A DNA stretch of 58,463 nt, from positions 1 through 58,463 of the forward strand of contig JAFUOV010000015.1 of the NCBI GenBank assembly GCA_017481745.1. The letters run 5' to 3'. The position numbers were made by a program, and so were the translations under genes. How positions within the stretch are numbered: position 1 is the stretch's first letter; every line of letters begins with the position of its first letter. Below are positions 24,989-33,771 of this stretch, one piece after another. Source of the stretch: Bacteroidaceae bacterium (GTDB lineage Bacteria > Bacteroidota > Bacteroidia > Bacteroidales > Barnesiellaceae_A). Below the pieces are notes generated by a model. It was given only the letters and a program-made list of their open reading frames with translations. It did not search any database and was not told the origin of the DNA.

Positions 24989-27076
24989 ATGAACAAAAAT
25001 TGGATGATTATGGGTATGGCAGCACTCGCCATGACGACAGCTTGTAACACACAAGAGGTTGCCCAAGAAAATGTAATTGGGAAACAAGAGATTACCGTCG
25101 AAAACGGTATTATGACACCCGAAGTAATGATGGCATTTGGTCGTGTGTCGGGACCCGAAGTTTCGCCCGACGGTACTAAAGTGCTCTACGGAGTACAATA
25201 TGTCGACTATAAAGCCAACAAAAGTAACCGCGACCTCTTTGTTGCCCCGATAGATGGCACTCCGGTGAAGATTACCAATACAGCCAAGAGCGAAGGCAAT
25301 GCCGTATGGTTGGACGATAATACTATCGCATTTACTTACCCCGATGAGAATGGTGTTCCTCAAGTGTGGCGTAGCAATGCCGATGGCACCAATCGGGTGA
25401 AACTCTCATCGATGGAGCGTGGTGTAGAGGGTTTCCTCTTCTCGCCCGATCGCTCACAAGTAATACTCATCTCTACCGTATCGTTGCACAACAAGGCTGT
25501 CGACTTGTATGCCGACTTGCCCGATGCATCGGGTCGCGTTATCACCGACTTGATGTATAAGCATTGGGACGAGTGGACCGAGGCTATTCCTCACCCCTTC
25601 ATTGCGCAAGTTGAGGGCGACATGATTGTCAACCCCAAAGATATACTCGAAGGCGAGCCTTACGAAGCACCTATGCGCCCGTTTGGCGGTGCCGAGTCGT
25701 TTGCCTGGGCTCCCGACGGCAAGTCTATCGTATATGTATGTCGCAAAAAAACAGGTATGGAGTATTCGCTCTCTACCAATAGCGACCTCTATCGTTACGA
25801 CCTTGTAGAAGGTACAACCGTAAACCTTACCGAGGGCATGATGGGCTACGATACTAACCCCGTATTCTCGCCCGATGGCAACTATCTGGCATGGACAAGC
25901 ATGGAGCGCGACGGCTACGAAAGCGATAAAAACCGTCTTTTTGTGCTCGACTTGCAGACCGGCGAGAAGACCTATCTTACCGAGAACTTCGACTACATTG
26001 TCAACACATTTGCTTGGGCTCCCGATGCCGGTATGATATATTTCACTGCACCTTATCAAGGTATGGTGCATGTATTCAGCGTGGCTCTCAATGGTCTTGC
26101 TATACAACAAATTACCGAAGGCTACTATGACTATGCTACCGTAGCTCCTGCTGCCGACAACAAGCTCGTTGCTATGCGTCATTCACTCTCGCAACCCGAC
26201 GAGATATATGTTATCGACCTTGCTTCGCGCGAGGTGGTAGACCTCTCTCGTGAAAACGAAGCACTGCTTGCTACTATTGAGATGGGTCGCGTAGAAGAGC
26301 GTTGGATACCTACTTCCGACGGCAAGAAGATGCTTGCTTGGGTAGTATATCCTCCTCATTTCGATGCAAGTAAGAAATATCCCGCTGTTCTCTATTGTCA
26401 AGGTGGTCCTCAAAGCCCCGTAAGCCAATTCTGGTCGTATCGTTGGAACTTGCAACTGATGGCATCGCAAGGCTATGTGATTGTAGCTCCCAACCGTCGT
26501 GGCTTGCCCGGTTTTGGTCAAGAGTGGTTGGAGCAAATCAGTAAAGATTATGGCGGTCAGAACATGCGCGACTATTTTGCTGCAGCCGATGCTATCAAGG
26601 CTGAGCCTTTTGTAGATAAAATGGGTGCTGTGGGTGCCAGCTATGGAGGCTTCTCGGTATATTGGCTGGCAGGACATCATCAAAAACGTTTTGATGCCTT
26701 CATTGCACATGCAGGTATCTTCAACCTCGAGCAACAATACATGGAGACCGAGGAGATGTGGTTTGCCAACTGGGATATGGGTGGCGCACCTTGGGACAAG
26801 ACAAATGCTATCGCACAACGCACATTTGCCAACTCTCCCCATCGTTTCATCGACCAATGGGATACCCCCATCTTGTGTATACATGGCGAGAAAGACTTCC
26901 GCATCCTCGCATCGCAAGGCATGAGTGCTTTCAATGCCGCCAAGTTGCGTGGCGTGCCTGCCGAGTTGCTCATCTTCCCCGACGAGAACCACTGGATTTT
27001 GCAACCGCAAAATGGTGTGCTCTTCCATCGCACATTCTTCGGTTGGCTCGATCGTTGGTTGAAACCTGCCGAGTAA
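24989..27076 (+). CDS. S9-family serine peptidase lipoprotein (dipeptidyl-peptidase 5/acylaminoacyl-like)
   Basis: 695 residues from the ATG at 24989; the longer open frame runs back into the neighbouring gene. The signal sequence ends at a lipobox before Cys19 (MTTAC). Residues about 40-440 form a beta-propeller with repeated SPDG / FSPDGNYLAW / WAPDAGMIYF units; the alpha/beta-hydrolase domain follows. The triad is Ser551 in GASYGGF, Asp636 in GEKDFRI and His668 in DENHWIL. It likely trims di- or oligopeptides in the periplasm, feeding amino-acid uptake; DPP5 of Porphyromonas is the closest named type I can offer. Terminator at 27101-27134. Confidence 0.88.
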   Translation: MNKNWMIMGMAALAMTTACNTQEVAQENVIGKQEITVENGIMTPEVMMAFGRVSGPEVSPDGTKVLYGVQYVDYKANKSNRDLFVAPIDGTPVKITNTAKSEGNAVWLDDNTIAFTYPDENGVPQVWRSNADGTNRVKLSSMERGVEGFLFSPDRSQVILISTVSLHNKAVDLYADLPDASGRVITDLMYKHWDEWTEAIPHPFIAQVEGDMIVNPKDILEGEPYEAPMRPFGGAESFAWAPDGKSIVYVCRKKTGMEYSLSTNSDLYRYDLVEGTTVNLTEGMMGYDTNPVFSPDGNYLAWTSMERDGYESDKNRLFVLDLQTGEKTYLTENFDYIVNTFAWAPDAGMIYFTAPYQGMVHVFSVALNGLAIQQITEGYYDYATVAPAADNKLVAMRHSLSQPDEIYVIDLASREVVDLSRENEALLATIEMGRVEERWIPTSDGKKMLAWVVYPPHFDASKKYPAVLYCQGGPQSPVSQFWSYRWNLQLMASQGYVIVAPNRRGLPGFGQEWLEQISKDYGGQNMRDYFAAADAIKAEPFVDKMGAVGASYGGFSVYWLAGHHQKRFDAFIAHAGIFNLEQQYMETEEMWFANWDMGGAPWDKTNAIAQRTFANSPHRFIDQWDTPILCIHGEKDFRILASQGMSAFNAAKLRGVPAELLIFPDENHWILQPQNGVLFHRTFFGWLDRWLKPAE

Positions 27077-27100
27077 TCGCTATTCTATAATGTATATATC

Positions 27101-27134
27101 GGCGAGGCTTTGAATGAGCCTCGCCGCTTTTTTT
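27101..27134 (+). terminator. Intrinsic terminator after the S9 peptidase gene
   Basis: GGCGAGGCT (27101-27109) pairs with AGCCTCGCC (27117-27125), followed by GC and a run of seven T. Confidence 0.92.
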
Positions 27135-27256
27135 GTGCCTTTTGGCGATGTTTGTTTGTCGTGAGTGGTAAGATGAAACTATTTTTATATTGCACAAAAC
27201 AATGTTTTTTGAGCATAAAAATGAGTAATAATGGCAACCTTGTAGTCCGAAATTAG

Positions 27257-27286
27257 TTGCGAAAAACAATAATTTATTTATCTTTG
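27257..27286 (+). promoter_or_regulatory. Promoter of etfB-etfA-acyl-CoA dehydrogenase operon
   Basis: TTG at 27257-27259, 19-bp spacer, TATCTTTG at 27279-27286; leader of about 60 nt to the ATG at 27351. Confidence 0.85.
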
Positions 27287-27350
27287 CATCTTGAATATTA
27301 ATGTTAAGGCAAAACAAGATTTATCTAATATCAAATAATAATAAGTAATT

Positions 27351-28217
27351 ATGAGTTTGAAAATCGTAGTTCTGGCAAAACAAGTGCCCGATACCCGTAA
27401 CGTGGGAAAAGATGCGATGAAAGAAGACGGTACAATCAACCGTGCTGCTCTGCCCGCAATCTTCAACCCCGAAGACTTGAACGCTTTGGAGCAAGCACTC
27501 CGTCTGAAAGAAGAACATCCCGGCTCAACTGTAACATTGCTTACAATGGGTCCTCCTCGTGCAGCCGAAATCATACGTGAAGGTATGTTCCGTGGTGCCG
27601 ATGGTGGTATTGTACTTACCGACCGCGCTTTTGCAGGTGCCGATACATTGGCAACATCGTATGCATTGTCTTGCGCAGTACGCAAGATTGGCGATTACGA
27701 CATCATCGTAGGTGGTCGTCAAGCTATTGACGGTGATACTGCACAAGTAGGTCCTCAAATTGCCGAAAAATTGGGTATCCCTCAAGTAACATATGCCGAA
27801 GAGATTATTTCGGTTGCCGACGGTAAAGCTACCATCAAGCGTCGTCTTGAGCGTGGTGTAGAGACCGTAACTTGTCCGCTTCCTTTGGTAGTAACCGTAA
27901 ACGGTAGCGCCGATGAGTGTCGTCCTCGCAATGCCCGTCGCATACAACAATACAAATATGCCAAGTCGCCCAGCGAGAAAGCCGAGCTTGAGAGTGTAGC
28001 ACTCTACGAGGCACGTCCCTATCTCAATATCGAGGAGTGGAGCGTTAACGACGTAGATGCCGACCTCAATCAAGTAGGTCTTGCCGGTTCGCCCACAAAA
28101 GTTAAAGGCATTGAGAATGTTGTATTCCAAGCCAAAGAGAGCAAACGTTTAGAAGGTACTGATGCCGAGATTGACGAGTTGATACAAGAACTCATTGCCA
28201 ATCACACTATCGGATAA
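27351..28217 (+). CDS. etfB: Electron transfer flavoprotein subunit beta
   Basis: 288 residues. The N-terminus KIVVLAKQVPDTRNVG and the AMP/FAD-binding stretch GGRQAIDGDTAQVGPQIAEKLG are characteristic of EtfB; the C-terminal segment folds over EtfA in known structures. With EtfA it carries electrons from acyl-CoA dehydrogenases. First gene of a three-gene operon; EtfA starts 41 bp later. The sequence alone does not say whether this Etf is of the bifurcating kind, where the beta subunit binds a second FAD. Confidence 0.94.
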   Translation: MSLKIVVLAKQVPDTRNVGKDAMKEDGTINRAALPAIFNPEDLNALEQALRLKEEHPGSTVTLLTMGPPRAAEIIREGMFRGADGGIVLTDRAFAGADTLATSYALSCAVRKIGDYDIIVGGRQAIDGDTAQVGPQIAEKLGIPQVTYAEEIISVADGKATIKRRLERGVETVTCPLPLVVTVNGSADECRPRNARRIQQYKYAKSPSEKAELESVALYEARPYLNIEEWSVNDVDADLNQVGLAGSPTKVKGIENVVFQAKESKRLEGTDAEIDELIQELIANHTIG

Positions 28218-28258
28218 GCCGTTGTGCCTCTATTTATAAACACGAAACACATATAAAT

Positions 28259-29278
28259 ATGAATAATCTCATTGTATATTGCGAAATAGAAGACGGCATC
28301 ATTGCCGATGTCAGCCTCGAGCTCCTTACCAAAGGTCGCACACTTGCCAATAAGCTCAATTGCAAACTTGCTGCTCTTGTGATAGGTAGCAACCTTGAGG
28401 GTGTAGAGAAGCAGCTCTATCCCTATGGCGCCGATATTGTATATACAGCCGACGATGCTCGTTTGTATCCCTATACTTCATTGCCTCACACTGCTATCGT
28501 ATGTGGCTTGTTCCGCGAGGTTCAACCTCAAGTATGCTTGATGGGTGCTACCAGCATCGGTCGCGACTTGGGTCCTCGTGTATCTTCGACCTTGCACAGC
28601 GGTCTTACTGCCGACTGTACTTCACTCGAAATAGGTCCTCACGAAGATAAGAAAGTGGGCAAAACTTACGAAAACCTGCTTTACCAAATTCGTCCCGCTT
28701 TTGGCGGTAACATCGTAGCAACAATTGTCAACCCCGAGTGCCGTCCTCAAATGGCAACCGTACGCGAGGGTGTGATGAAGAAAGAGATATACGATGCCAA
28801 CCATCAAGGTGAGGTTGTAAAACTCGACGTTGCCAAGTATGTGCAAGATACCGATTTCGTTGTAGAAATTATCGACCGCCAAATGGAGAAGTCAAAAGCC
28901 AACATCAAAGGCGCATCTATCGTTGTTGCCGGTGGTTATGGTATGGGCTCTAAAGAGGGTTTCGATATGCTCTACGATTTGGCAGGCGTATTGGGTGGCG
29001 AAGTTGGTGCCAGCCGTGCTGCTGTCGATGCAGGATATTGCGAGCATGAGCGTCAAATCGGTCAAACCGGTGTAACCGTTCGTCCCAAATTGTATATCGC
29101 TTGCGGTATATCGGGTCAGATACAACACATTGCCGGTATGCAAGAAAGCTCTATAATAATCTCTATCAACAACGACCCCAATGCTCCGATAAATACTATC
29201 GCCGACTACGTTATAACCGGTAATGTTGAAGAGATTGTGCCCAAGCTCATCAAATACTACAAGAAAAATTCGAAATAA
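28259..29278 (+). CDS. etfA: Electron transfer flavoprotein subunit alpha
   Basis: 339 residues. The C-terminal FAD-binding domain is clear: GYGMGSKEGF, a GASRAAVDAGY segment, GQTGVTVRPKLYIACGISGQIQH and NNDPNAPINTIADY. The N-terminal domain (about 1-190) pairs with EtfB. It hands electrons between the neighbouring dehydrogenase and the membrane or ferredoxin pool. The acyl-CoA dehydrogenase gene starts 26 bp downstream. Confidence 0.95.
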   Translation: MNNLIVYCEIEDGIIADVSLELLTKGRTLANKLNCKLAALVIGSNLEGVEKQLYPYGADIVYTADDARLYPYTSLPHTAIVCGLFREVQPQVCLMGATSIGRDLGPRVSSTLHSGLTADCTSLEIGPHEDKKVGKTYENLLYQIRPAFGGNIVATIVNPECRPQMATVREGVMKKEIYDANHQGEVVKLDVAKYVQDTDFVVEIIDRQMEKSKANIKGASIVVAGGYGMGSKEGFDMLYDLAGVLGGEVGASRAAVDAGYCEHERQIGQTGVTVRPKLYIACGISGQIQHIAGMQESSIIISINNDPNAPINTIADYVITGNVEEIVPKLIKYYKKNSK

Positions 29279-29304
29279 TAACCGACTACGATAAAACTGA
29301 AGAT

Positions 29305-31008
29305 ATGTCTAACTTTTATTTAGATAACAGTGATTTAAGACATCACTTGACCCACCCGCTCATGGAGAAGTTGGTGGCAATGAGAGAACGCAACTATGCC
29401 GATGCCGAGAAATATGACTATGCTCCTTTCAACTATGAGGATGCCATGGATAGCTATGAGAAGGTGTTGGAAATTGCCGGTGAAATATCGGGTGAAATCG
29501 TAGCAGCCAATGCCGAGAGCGTAGACCACGAAGGTCCTCATGTTGTGGATGGTCGTGTGGTATATGCCGAGGGTACACAGAAAAACTTGGATGCGCTTGT
29601 AAAGGCTGGCTTGATGGGTATCTCTATACCTCGTCGTTACAATGGTTTGAACTTCTCGCTTGTTCCCTATATCATGGCTGCCGACATGGTGAGCCGTGCC
29701 GATGCCGGTTTCGTAAACATCTGGGGTCTGCAAGACTGCGCCGAGACTATTTACGAATTTGCCAGCGAGGAACAAAAATCGAAATTCTTGCCCCGCGTAT
29801 GCGCCGGTGAAACAATGGCTATGGACCTTACCGAGCCCGATGCAGGTAGCGACTTGCAAGCTGTTATGCTCAAGGCTACATACAACGAGAACGATGGTTA
29901 TTGGTACTTGAACGGTGTAAAACGCTTTATCACCAATGGCGATGGCGAGATTGCACTTGTTTTGGCTCGCTCGGAAGAGGGTACAAAAGACGGTCGTGGC
30001 TTGTCAATGTTTATCTACGACAAGAACGACGGTGGCGTAACAGTACGTCGTATCGAGAATAAGATGGGTATCAAAGGTTCGCCTACTTGCGAGTTGGTAT
30101 TCAAAAACGCTCGTGCCGAGTTGTGCGGTAGCCGCAAGATGGGTCTTATCAAGTACGTTATGGCGTTGATGAATGGTGCTCGTCTGGGTATTGCTGCTCA
30201 ATCGGTAGGTGTGTCGGAAGCTGCCTATCGTGAGGCTCTTGCTTATGCTCAAGATCGTAAGCAATTTGGCAAAGCTATCATCGAGTTCCCCGCTGTATAT
30301 GAAATGATTTCGGTAATGAAAGCCAAGCTCGATGCTTCTCGCTCGTTGTTGTACGAAACAACTCGTTTTGTCGACCTCTACAAGAACTGGGAAGATATAG
30401 CCAAAGAACGCCTGCTCGAAGATGCCGAGCGTGCCGAGATGAAGGCTTATCAAAAACTTGCCGATGCCTTTACACCCCTTGCCAAGGGTATGTCGAGCGA
30501 GTATTGCAACCAAAACGCCTACGACTGTGTGCAAGTGCACGGTGGTTCGGGCTTTATGAAAGACTATGCTTGCGAGCGTATCTATCGTGATGCACGTATC
30601 ACTTCGATTTATGAGGGTACTACACAGTTGCAAGTTGTTGCAGCCATCCGCCACGTCACAACAGGTACATACCTCAACAAGATTATGGACTATGAGGCTG
30701 CCGAGATAAGTGCCGAGCTTCTTCCTTTGCGTGAGCGCCTTGTAGCTATGCGTGAGAAATATGTTGCTGCTGTTGAAAAAGTAACAGCTACCAAAGACAA
30801 CGAGTTGATAGACTTTATGGCTCGTCGTTTGGTAGAAATGGCAGGTAACATCATCATGGGGCACTTGTTGTTGCTCGATACTACTCGCAACGAGAAGTTT
30901 GCTACATCGGCTCGCGTATACATCAACATGGGCGAAGCCGAGGTTGCCAAGCATGCTGCATTTATCGACAGCTACACTGCCGAGCAACTCGCCGACTACC
31001 GTCGTTAA
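29305..31008 (+). CDS. Acyl-CoA dehydrogenase, long form
   Basis: 567 residues, compared with about 380 for short- and medium-chain enzymes. The dehydrogenase core is complete: MAMDLTEPDAGSDL (FAD/substrate), the KRFITNGD strand, the KMGIKGSPTCELVF region, and TSIYEGTTQLQ with catalytic Glu437. The extra C-terminal 120 residues are helical and resemble the extended subfamily found in Bacteroidetes and in very-long-chain enzymes. It oxidises, or in anaerobes reduces, an acyl-CoA/enoyl-CoA pair with the Etf encoded just upstream. Substrate chain length is not evident. Confidence 0.92.
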   Translation: MSNFYLDNSDLRHHLTHPLMEKLVAMRERNYADAEKYDYAPFNYEDAMDSYEKVLEIAGEISGEIVAANAESVDHEGPHVVDGRVVYAEGTQKNLDALVKAGLMGISIPRRYNGLNFSLVPYIMAADMVSRADAGFVNIWGLQDCAETIYEFASEEQKSKFLPRVCAGETMAMDLTEPDAGSDLQAVMLKATYNENDGYWYLNGVKRFITNGDGEIALVLARSEEGTKDGRGLSMFIYDKNDGGVTVRRIENKMGIKGSPTCELVFKNARAELCGSRKMGLIKYVMALMNGARLGIAAQSVGVSEAAYREALAYAQDRKQFGKAIIEFPAVYEMISVMKAKLDASRSLLYETTRFVDLYKNWEDIAKERLLEDAERAEMKAYQKLADAFTPLAKGMSSEYCNQNAYDCVQVHGGSGFMKDYACERIYRDARITSIYEGTTQLQVVAAIRHVTTGTYLNKIMDYEAAEISAELLPLRERLVAMREKYVAAVEKVTATKDNELIDFMARRLVEMAGNIIMGHLLLLDTTRNEKFATSARVYINMGEAEVAKHAAFIDSYTAEQLADYRR

Positions 31009-31030
31009 GTATTACTTACTCTATAAATAT

Positions 31031-31070
31031 CAAAGCGATGTGTCAACATGTTTGGCGCATCGCTTTGTTT
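31031..31070 (+). terminator. Terminator of the etf operon
   Basis: CAAAGCGATG (31031-31040) pairs with CATCGCTTTG (31058-31067), followed by TTTT. Confidence 0.88.
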
Positions 31071-31340
31071 TATAACAAAAAGACCGCATCTCACGATGCA
31101 GTCTTTTCATATCAAAAACAAGAAAGAGGAATCTTATCATTCTCCTATACAGGATAAGATAAGGACAATAATACCAATGAAACACACAAAAAACAAGAAT
31201 ATCATTATTGCATTGTAGTGCCTTTCCTTATGTGAGCAGGGCGAGAGGTATTGCATCGCTATGCTGTTTTGTGCCCTGTTCGATATTATAACAATGGGAC
31301 GATAAAATGGTTCGGTAGGTGTGTTTTTTTATTACAAAGA
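31071..31340. other. Intergenic region with a second hairpin and a tiny minus-strand open frame
   Basis: 31078-31090 and 31095-31107 form a hairpin (AAAAGACCGCATC with GATGCAGTCTTTT, one mismatch) that could terminate on either strand. ATCTTATC (31131-31138) and GATAAGAT (31153-31160) are also complementary. A 22-codon minus-strand frame (31137-31205) would encode a very hydrophobic peptide; no promoter was found for it. The rest shows nothing recognisable. Confidence 0.5.
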
Positions 31341-31369
31341 AAAAGGCAAGCTCCCGGCGAGAGCTTGCC
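31338..31369 (-). terminator. Terminator of the MauE-thioredoxin gene
   Basis: GGCAAGCTC (31345-31353) pairs with GAGCTTGCC (31361-31369); on the minus strand it is followed by a T-rich run (31338-31344). Confidence 0.88.
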
Positions 31370-31393
31370 CTATATAGGTTGTGATATGTCTTG

Positions 31394-32374
31394 TTACAGA
31401 TTGGCTACTTCTACCTCCTCGACTTCTGTGCTGTCAGCAGGGGTATTGATGCCCTCAAAAAGATGCGAAGTGTCTATGCCGTGTGTTTGCATAAAGATGA
31501 CGGCTGTGGGCAGTGAACCACTATATTGTGCTACAACCGAATCGTTGCGCACGTAATATATCTGTGGAAATTTGTGTGTGAGGTTGAATATGCTATCGGG
31601 GCGATACTCTTGTATAGTGAATTGTGGATTGAAATATTTGTTGAAAAATTTGCTGCCCGATTTACTTCTCATGGTCAAGCCTATAACTTTGTCGACCGCG
31701 CCTTTCTCTTCGTATTGCTTGAGGTTCTCCATCGAGTTGAAGCAGTGCGGACATTGGTATGAGAATGCAAATACCAAGTAGGTAGAGTCGGGCGATGTGG
31801 TTATAAATTCGTTCAACTTACTGTCGCTCAGTGCTACTGCGGGTTTGTTGCTATCTATAAGTGAGCTTGCTGTACCCGAGTCGGAACTCTTCTCTGAGCT
31901 ATATCCGCTCATGAAAGCACCAAGGCACAGCACGAGAATGAGTGTGCTGTTTATCAGTAGGTTGTTGTTGATGGGTTCGCGCGGAGTATTTACCCACACA
32001 TCAATGCACAGATAGAGCAGTATAGCATTGCGCAGTAGCGATATCCAAGGTGAGCTGCTCAAAAATGTCATCGGACCAAAGCAGCCGCAGTCGGTAACGT
32101 CTTGAGCCAACCATCCGTAGAGGAAAACACAGGTGAGTGCCGCCACAAACAGGGTGCTGATGGCTGCCATGAGGCGCTGATTGAGGTTGAGTATGAGGGC
32201 AAGACCCAAATATAGTTCGGCAATGATGATGATGGGTGCCATAAACCATAGGTTGCTAAATCCATACTCGGCAATGGTTTGTGTAAAAAGTGATGTGTCA
32301 ATAGCCTTGGCAAAGCCCGAAATCAAGAATACGGCTCCGGCTATAAAACTGTATAATTCCAATCTCTTTTTCAT
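31394..32374 (-). CDS. MauE/DoxX-like membrane protein fused to a thioredoxin-like domain
   Basis: 326 residues from the ATG at 32374; the promoter at 32399-32429 excludes the longer open frame. Four membrane spans in residues 1-130 carry a MauE/DoxX-like core with DCGCFG at 95-100 (Cys96, Cys98) in a loop, a fifth span lies near 140-155, and a thioredoxin-like domain follows with FSYQCPHC (Cys208, Cys211). The arrangement suggests electron transfer across the membrane to a periplasmic thiol domain, in disulfide formation or reduction. This fusion occurs in Bacteroidetes, but I know no demonstrated function. Adjacent to mltG on the same strand, with separate promoters. Confidence 0.82.
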   Translation of the reverse strand: MKKRLELYSFIAGAVFLISGFAKAIDTSLFTQTIAEYGFSNLWFMAPIIIIAELYLGLALILNLNQRLMAAISTLFVAALTCVFLYGWLAQDVTDCGCFGPMTFLSSSPWISLLRNAILLYLCIDVWVNTPREPINNNLLINSTLILVLCLGAFMSGYSSEKSSDSGTASSLIDSNKPAVALSDSKLNEFITTSPDSTYLVFAFSYQCPHCFNSMENLKQYEEKGAVDKVIGLTMRSKSGSKFFNKYFNPQFTIQEYRPDSIFNLTHKFPQIYYVRNDSVVAQYSGSLPTAVIFMQTHGIDTSHLFEGINTPADSTEVEEVEVANL

Positions 32375-32398
32375 ATAATTCTCTCTTTTAAAGCTCGA

Positions 32399-32429
32399 CA
32401 AAGGTAATATCGAAATGTTTTATCTGCAA
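32399..32429 (-). promoter_or_regulatory. Promoter of the MauE-thioredoxin gene
   Basis: Minus strand: TTG (32427-32429), 20-bp spacer, TACCTTTG (32399-32406). Leader of about 20 nt. Confidence 0.8.
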
Positions 32430-32469
32430 GTGTTTTTTATGTATATACCTCTCTTTGTGTAGCAAATAG

Positions 32470-33501
32470 CTACTTTATGCCTCGTCGATTGAGGGCGTTA
32501 TGATATCGCTCGGCATTGCGATTGTGTTGCGAAAGGGTAGTGGCAAAGTTGTGATAGCCCGAGAAGTCCTCTTTGGCGCACATATATAGGTAGTTGTGCT
32601 GGCGATAGTTGAGAACGGCATCAATTGCAGTCTTGCTTGGGATGCGGATGGGCGAGGGGGGTAGCCCGGTGTTGAGGTAGGTGTTGTAGGGCGACGGTGT
32701 GGCGAGGTGCTTGTTGAGAATGCGTTGCAGCGAGAAGTCGCCTACGGCATATTTTACAGTAGGGTCGGCTTGTAGCGGAATGTTCCGTCGCAGGCGGTTG
32801 AGGTATAATCCGGCAACGATAGGCATCTCGTCGCTTTTGATAGTCTCCTCCTCAACAATAGATGCAAGTGTCGACACCTCTATGGGGGTGAGCCCTATGC
32901 GTTGAGCTTTCTGTTTACGCTCGTCGTTCCAGAATTGCTCATAATATTGGTGCATACGCTCCATAAATCGTTGAGGCGATACCGTCCAATAAAACTCGTA
33001 GGTATCGGGTAGAAACATCGCTATGATGGTTGTTGTGTCGAAGCCATATTGCGCGCACAAGGCATCGTCTTTCAGCAGTGCTTCTATCGAGTCGGCACTC
33101 ATATACAGTGTCTCGTCTATGCGCTCGACAAGTTGGTCAATCAGTCGTAGGTTGTTGAATGTAAAAGTGATAGGTGTCTGACTGCCGGCTGCCAACTTGC
33201 GTGCCGCGCGGTATATCGACGTTGTACCTTTCAGCTCATAATATCCTTTGCGTGCATTGTAGTCGTAGTCGTCGTTATACATAAACTCTACTATCTTGCG
33301 AGCCTTGTCGGTGTCAATCTGTTGTGCGAGGATGTTGTGCAGCGAGTCGCTACTCAATCCGGGGGTGATATACACTTTTATAGTGGTGTCGGCTGTAGCG
33401 ATGGGGTCTTTGACATATACCTTGTACAGGTGTGCGCATGCGCCCAACCCGGCTAATATTATGATGGCTATGATAGCAACAATGATGTGTCTCTTTTTCA
33501 T
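32470..33501 (-). CDS. mltG: Endolytic murein transglycosylase MltG
   Basis: 343 residues from the ATG at 33501. One N-terminal membrane span (about 5-25), a LysM-like region, then the YceG/MltG catalytic domain: FLPDTYEFYW near 163-172, TLASIVEEET near 211-220 with the catalytic Glu217, PLQADPTVKYA, and SPYNTYLNTGLPPSPI. It cuts nascent glycan strands and helps set their length at the inner membrane. The promoter 33526-33556 lies within the longer open frame, which supports 33501 as the start. Confidence 0.93.
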   Translation of the reverse strand: MKKRHIIVAIIAIIILAGLGACAHLYKVYVKDPIATADTTIKVYITPGLSSDSLHNILAQQIDTDKARKIVEFMYNDDYDYNARKGYYELKGTTSIYRAARKLAAGSQTPITFTFNNLRLIDQLVERIDETLYMSADSIEALLKDDALCAQYGFDTTTIIAMFLPDTYEFYWTVSPQRFMERMHQYYEQFWNDERKQKAQRIGLTPIEVSTLASIVEEETIKSDEMPIVAGLYLNRLRRNIPLQADPTVKYAVGDFSLQRILNKHLATPSPYNTYLNTGLPPSPIRIPSKTAIDAVLNYRQHNYLYMCAKEDFSGYHNFATTLSQHNRNAERYHNALNRRGIK

Positions 33502-33525
33502 GACAATGTAGTTTGTAGTTTGCTG

Positions 33526-33556
33526 CAAAATTACATCAAATCTTGTTTATATACAA
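33526..33556 (-). promoter_or_regulatory. Promoter of mltG
   Basis: Minus strand: TTG (33554-33556), 20-bp spacer, TAATTTTG (33526-33533). Confidence 0.72.
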
Positions 33557-33564
33557 TGTGATAT

Positions 33565-33603
33565 AAAAAAACGATGCGAATATATGCTATTCACATCGTT
33601 TTT
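33565..33603 (-). terminator. Terminator after tRNA-Ser
   Basis: ACGATGCGAATA and TATTCACATCGT (33571-33600) pair with one mismatch; on the minus strand a run of seven T (33565-33571) follows. It overlaps the region just upstream of the mltG promoter. Confidence 0.85.
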
Positions 33604-33612
33604 AATTCATTT

Positions 33613-33702
33613 TGGCGGAAGGAGGGGGATTCGAACCCCCGGTACCCTTACGAGTACGTCAGTTTAGCAAACTGGTGGTTTCAGCCACTCACCCATCCTT
33701 CC
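33613..33702 (-). tRNA. tRNA-Ser (anticodon GCU)
   Basis: Reverse strand reads GGAAGGA (acceptor) to TCCTTCC with discriminator G and an encoded CCA (33613-33615). The anticodon loop TTGCTAA gives GCU, read as serine (AGC/AGU codons); the anticodon stem has four clean pairs and a C-A at its outer end. A long variable arm (GTAC...GTAC stem) marks it as class II, and the T arm is GGGGGTTCGAATCCCCC. It has a promoter (33741-33771) and terminator, so it is transcribed alone. Confidence 0.95.
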
Positions 33703-33740
33703 TTTTGGGTCGACCGTAGTCGTTTTTGCCAAATGCGATG

Positions 33741-33771
33741 CAAAGATACGCTTAACATACAACTTCTGCAA
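33741..33771 (-). promoter_or_regulatory. Promoter of tRNA-Ser
   Basis: Minus strand: TTG (33769-33771), 20-bp spacer, TATCTTTG (33741-33748), about 38 bp before the mature 5' end. Confidence 0.8.
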
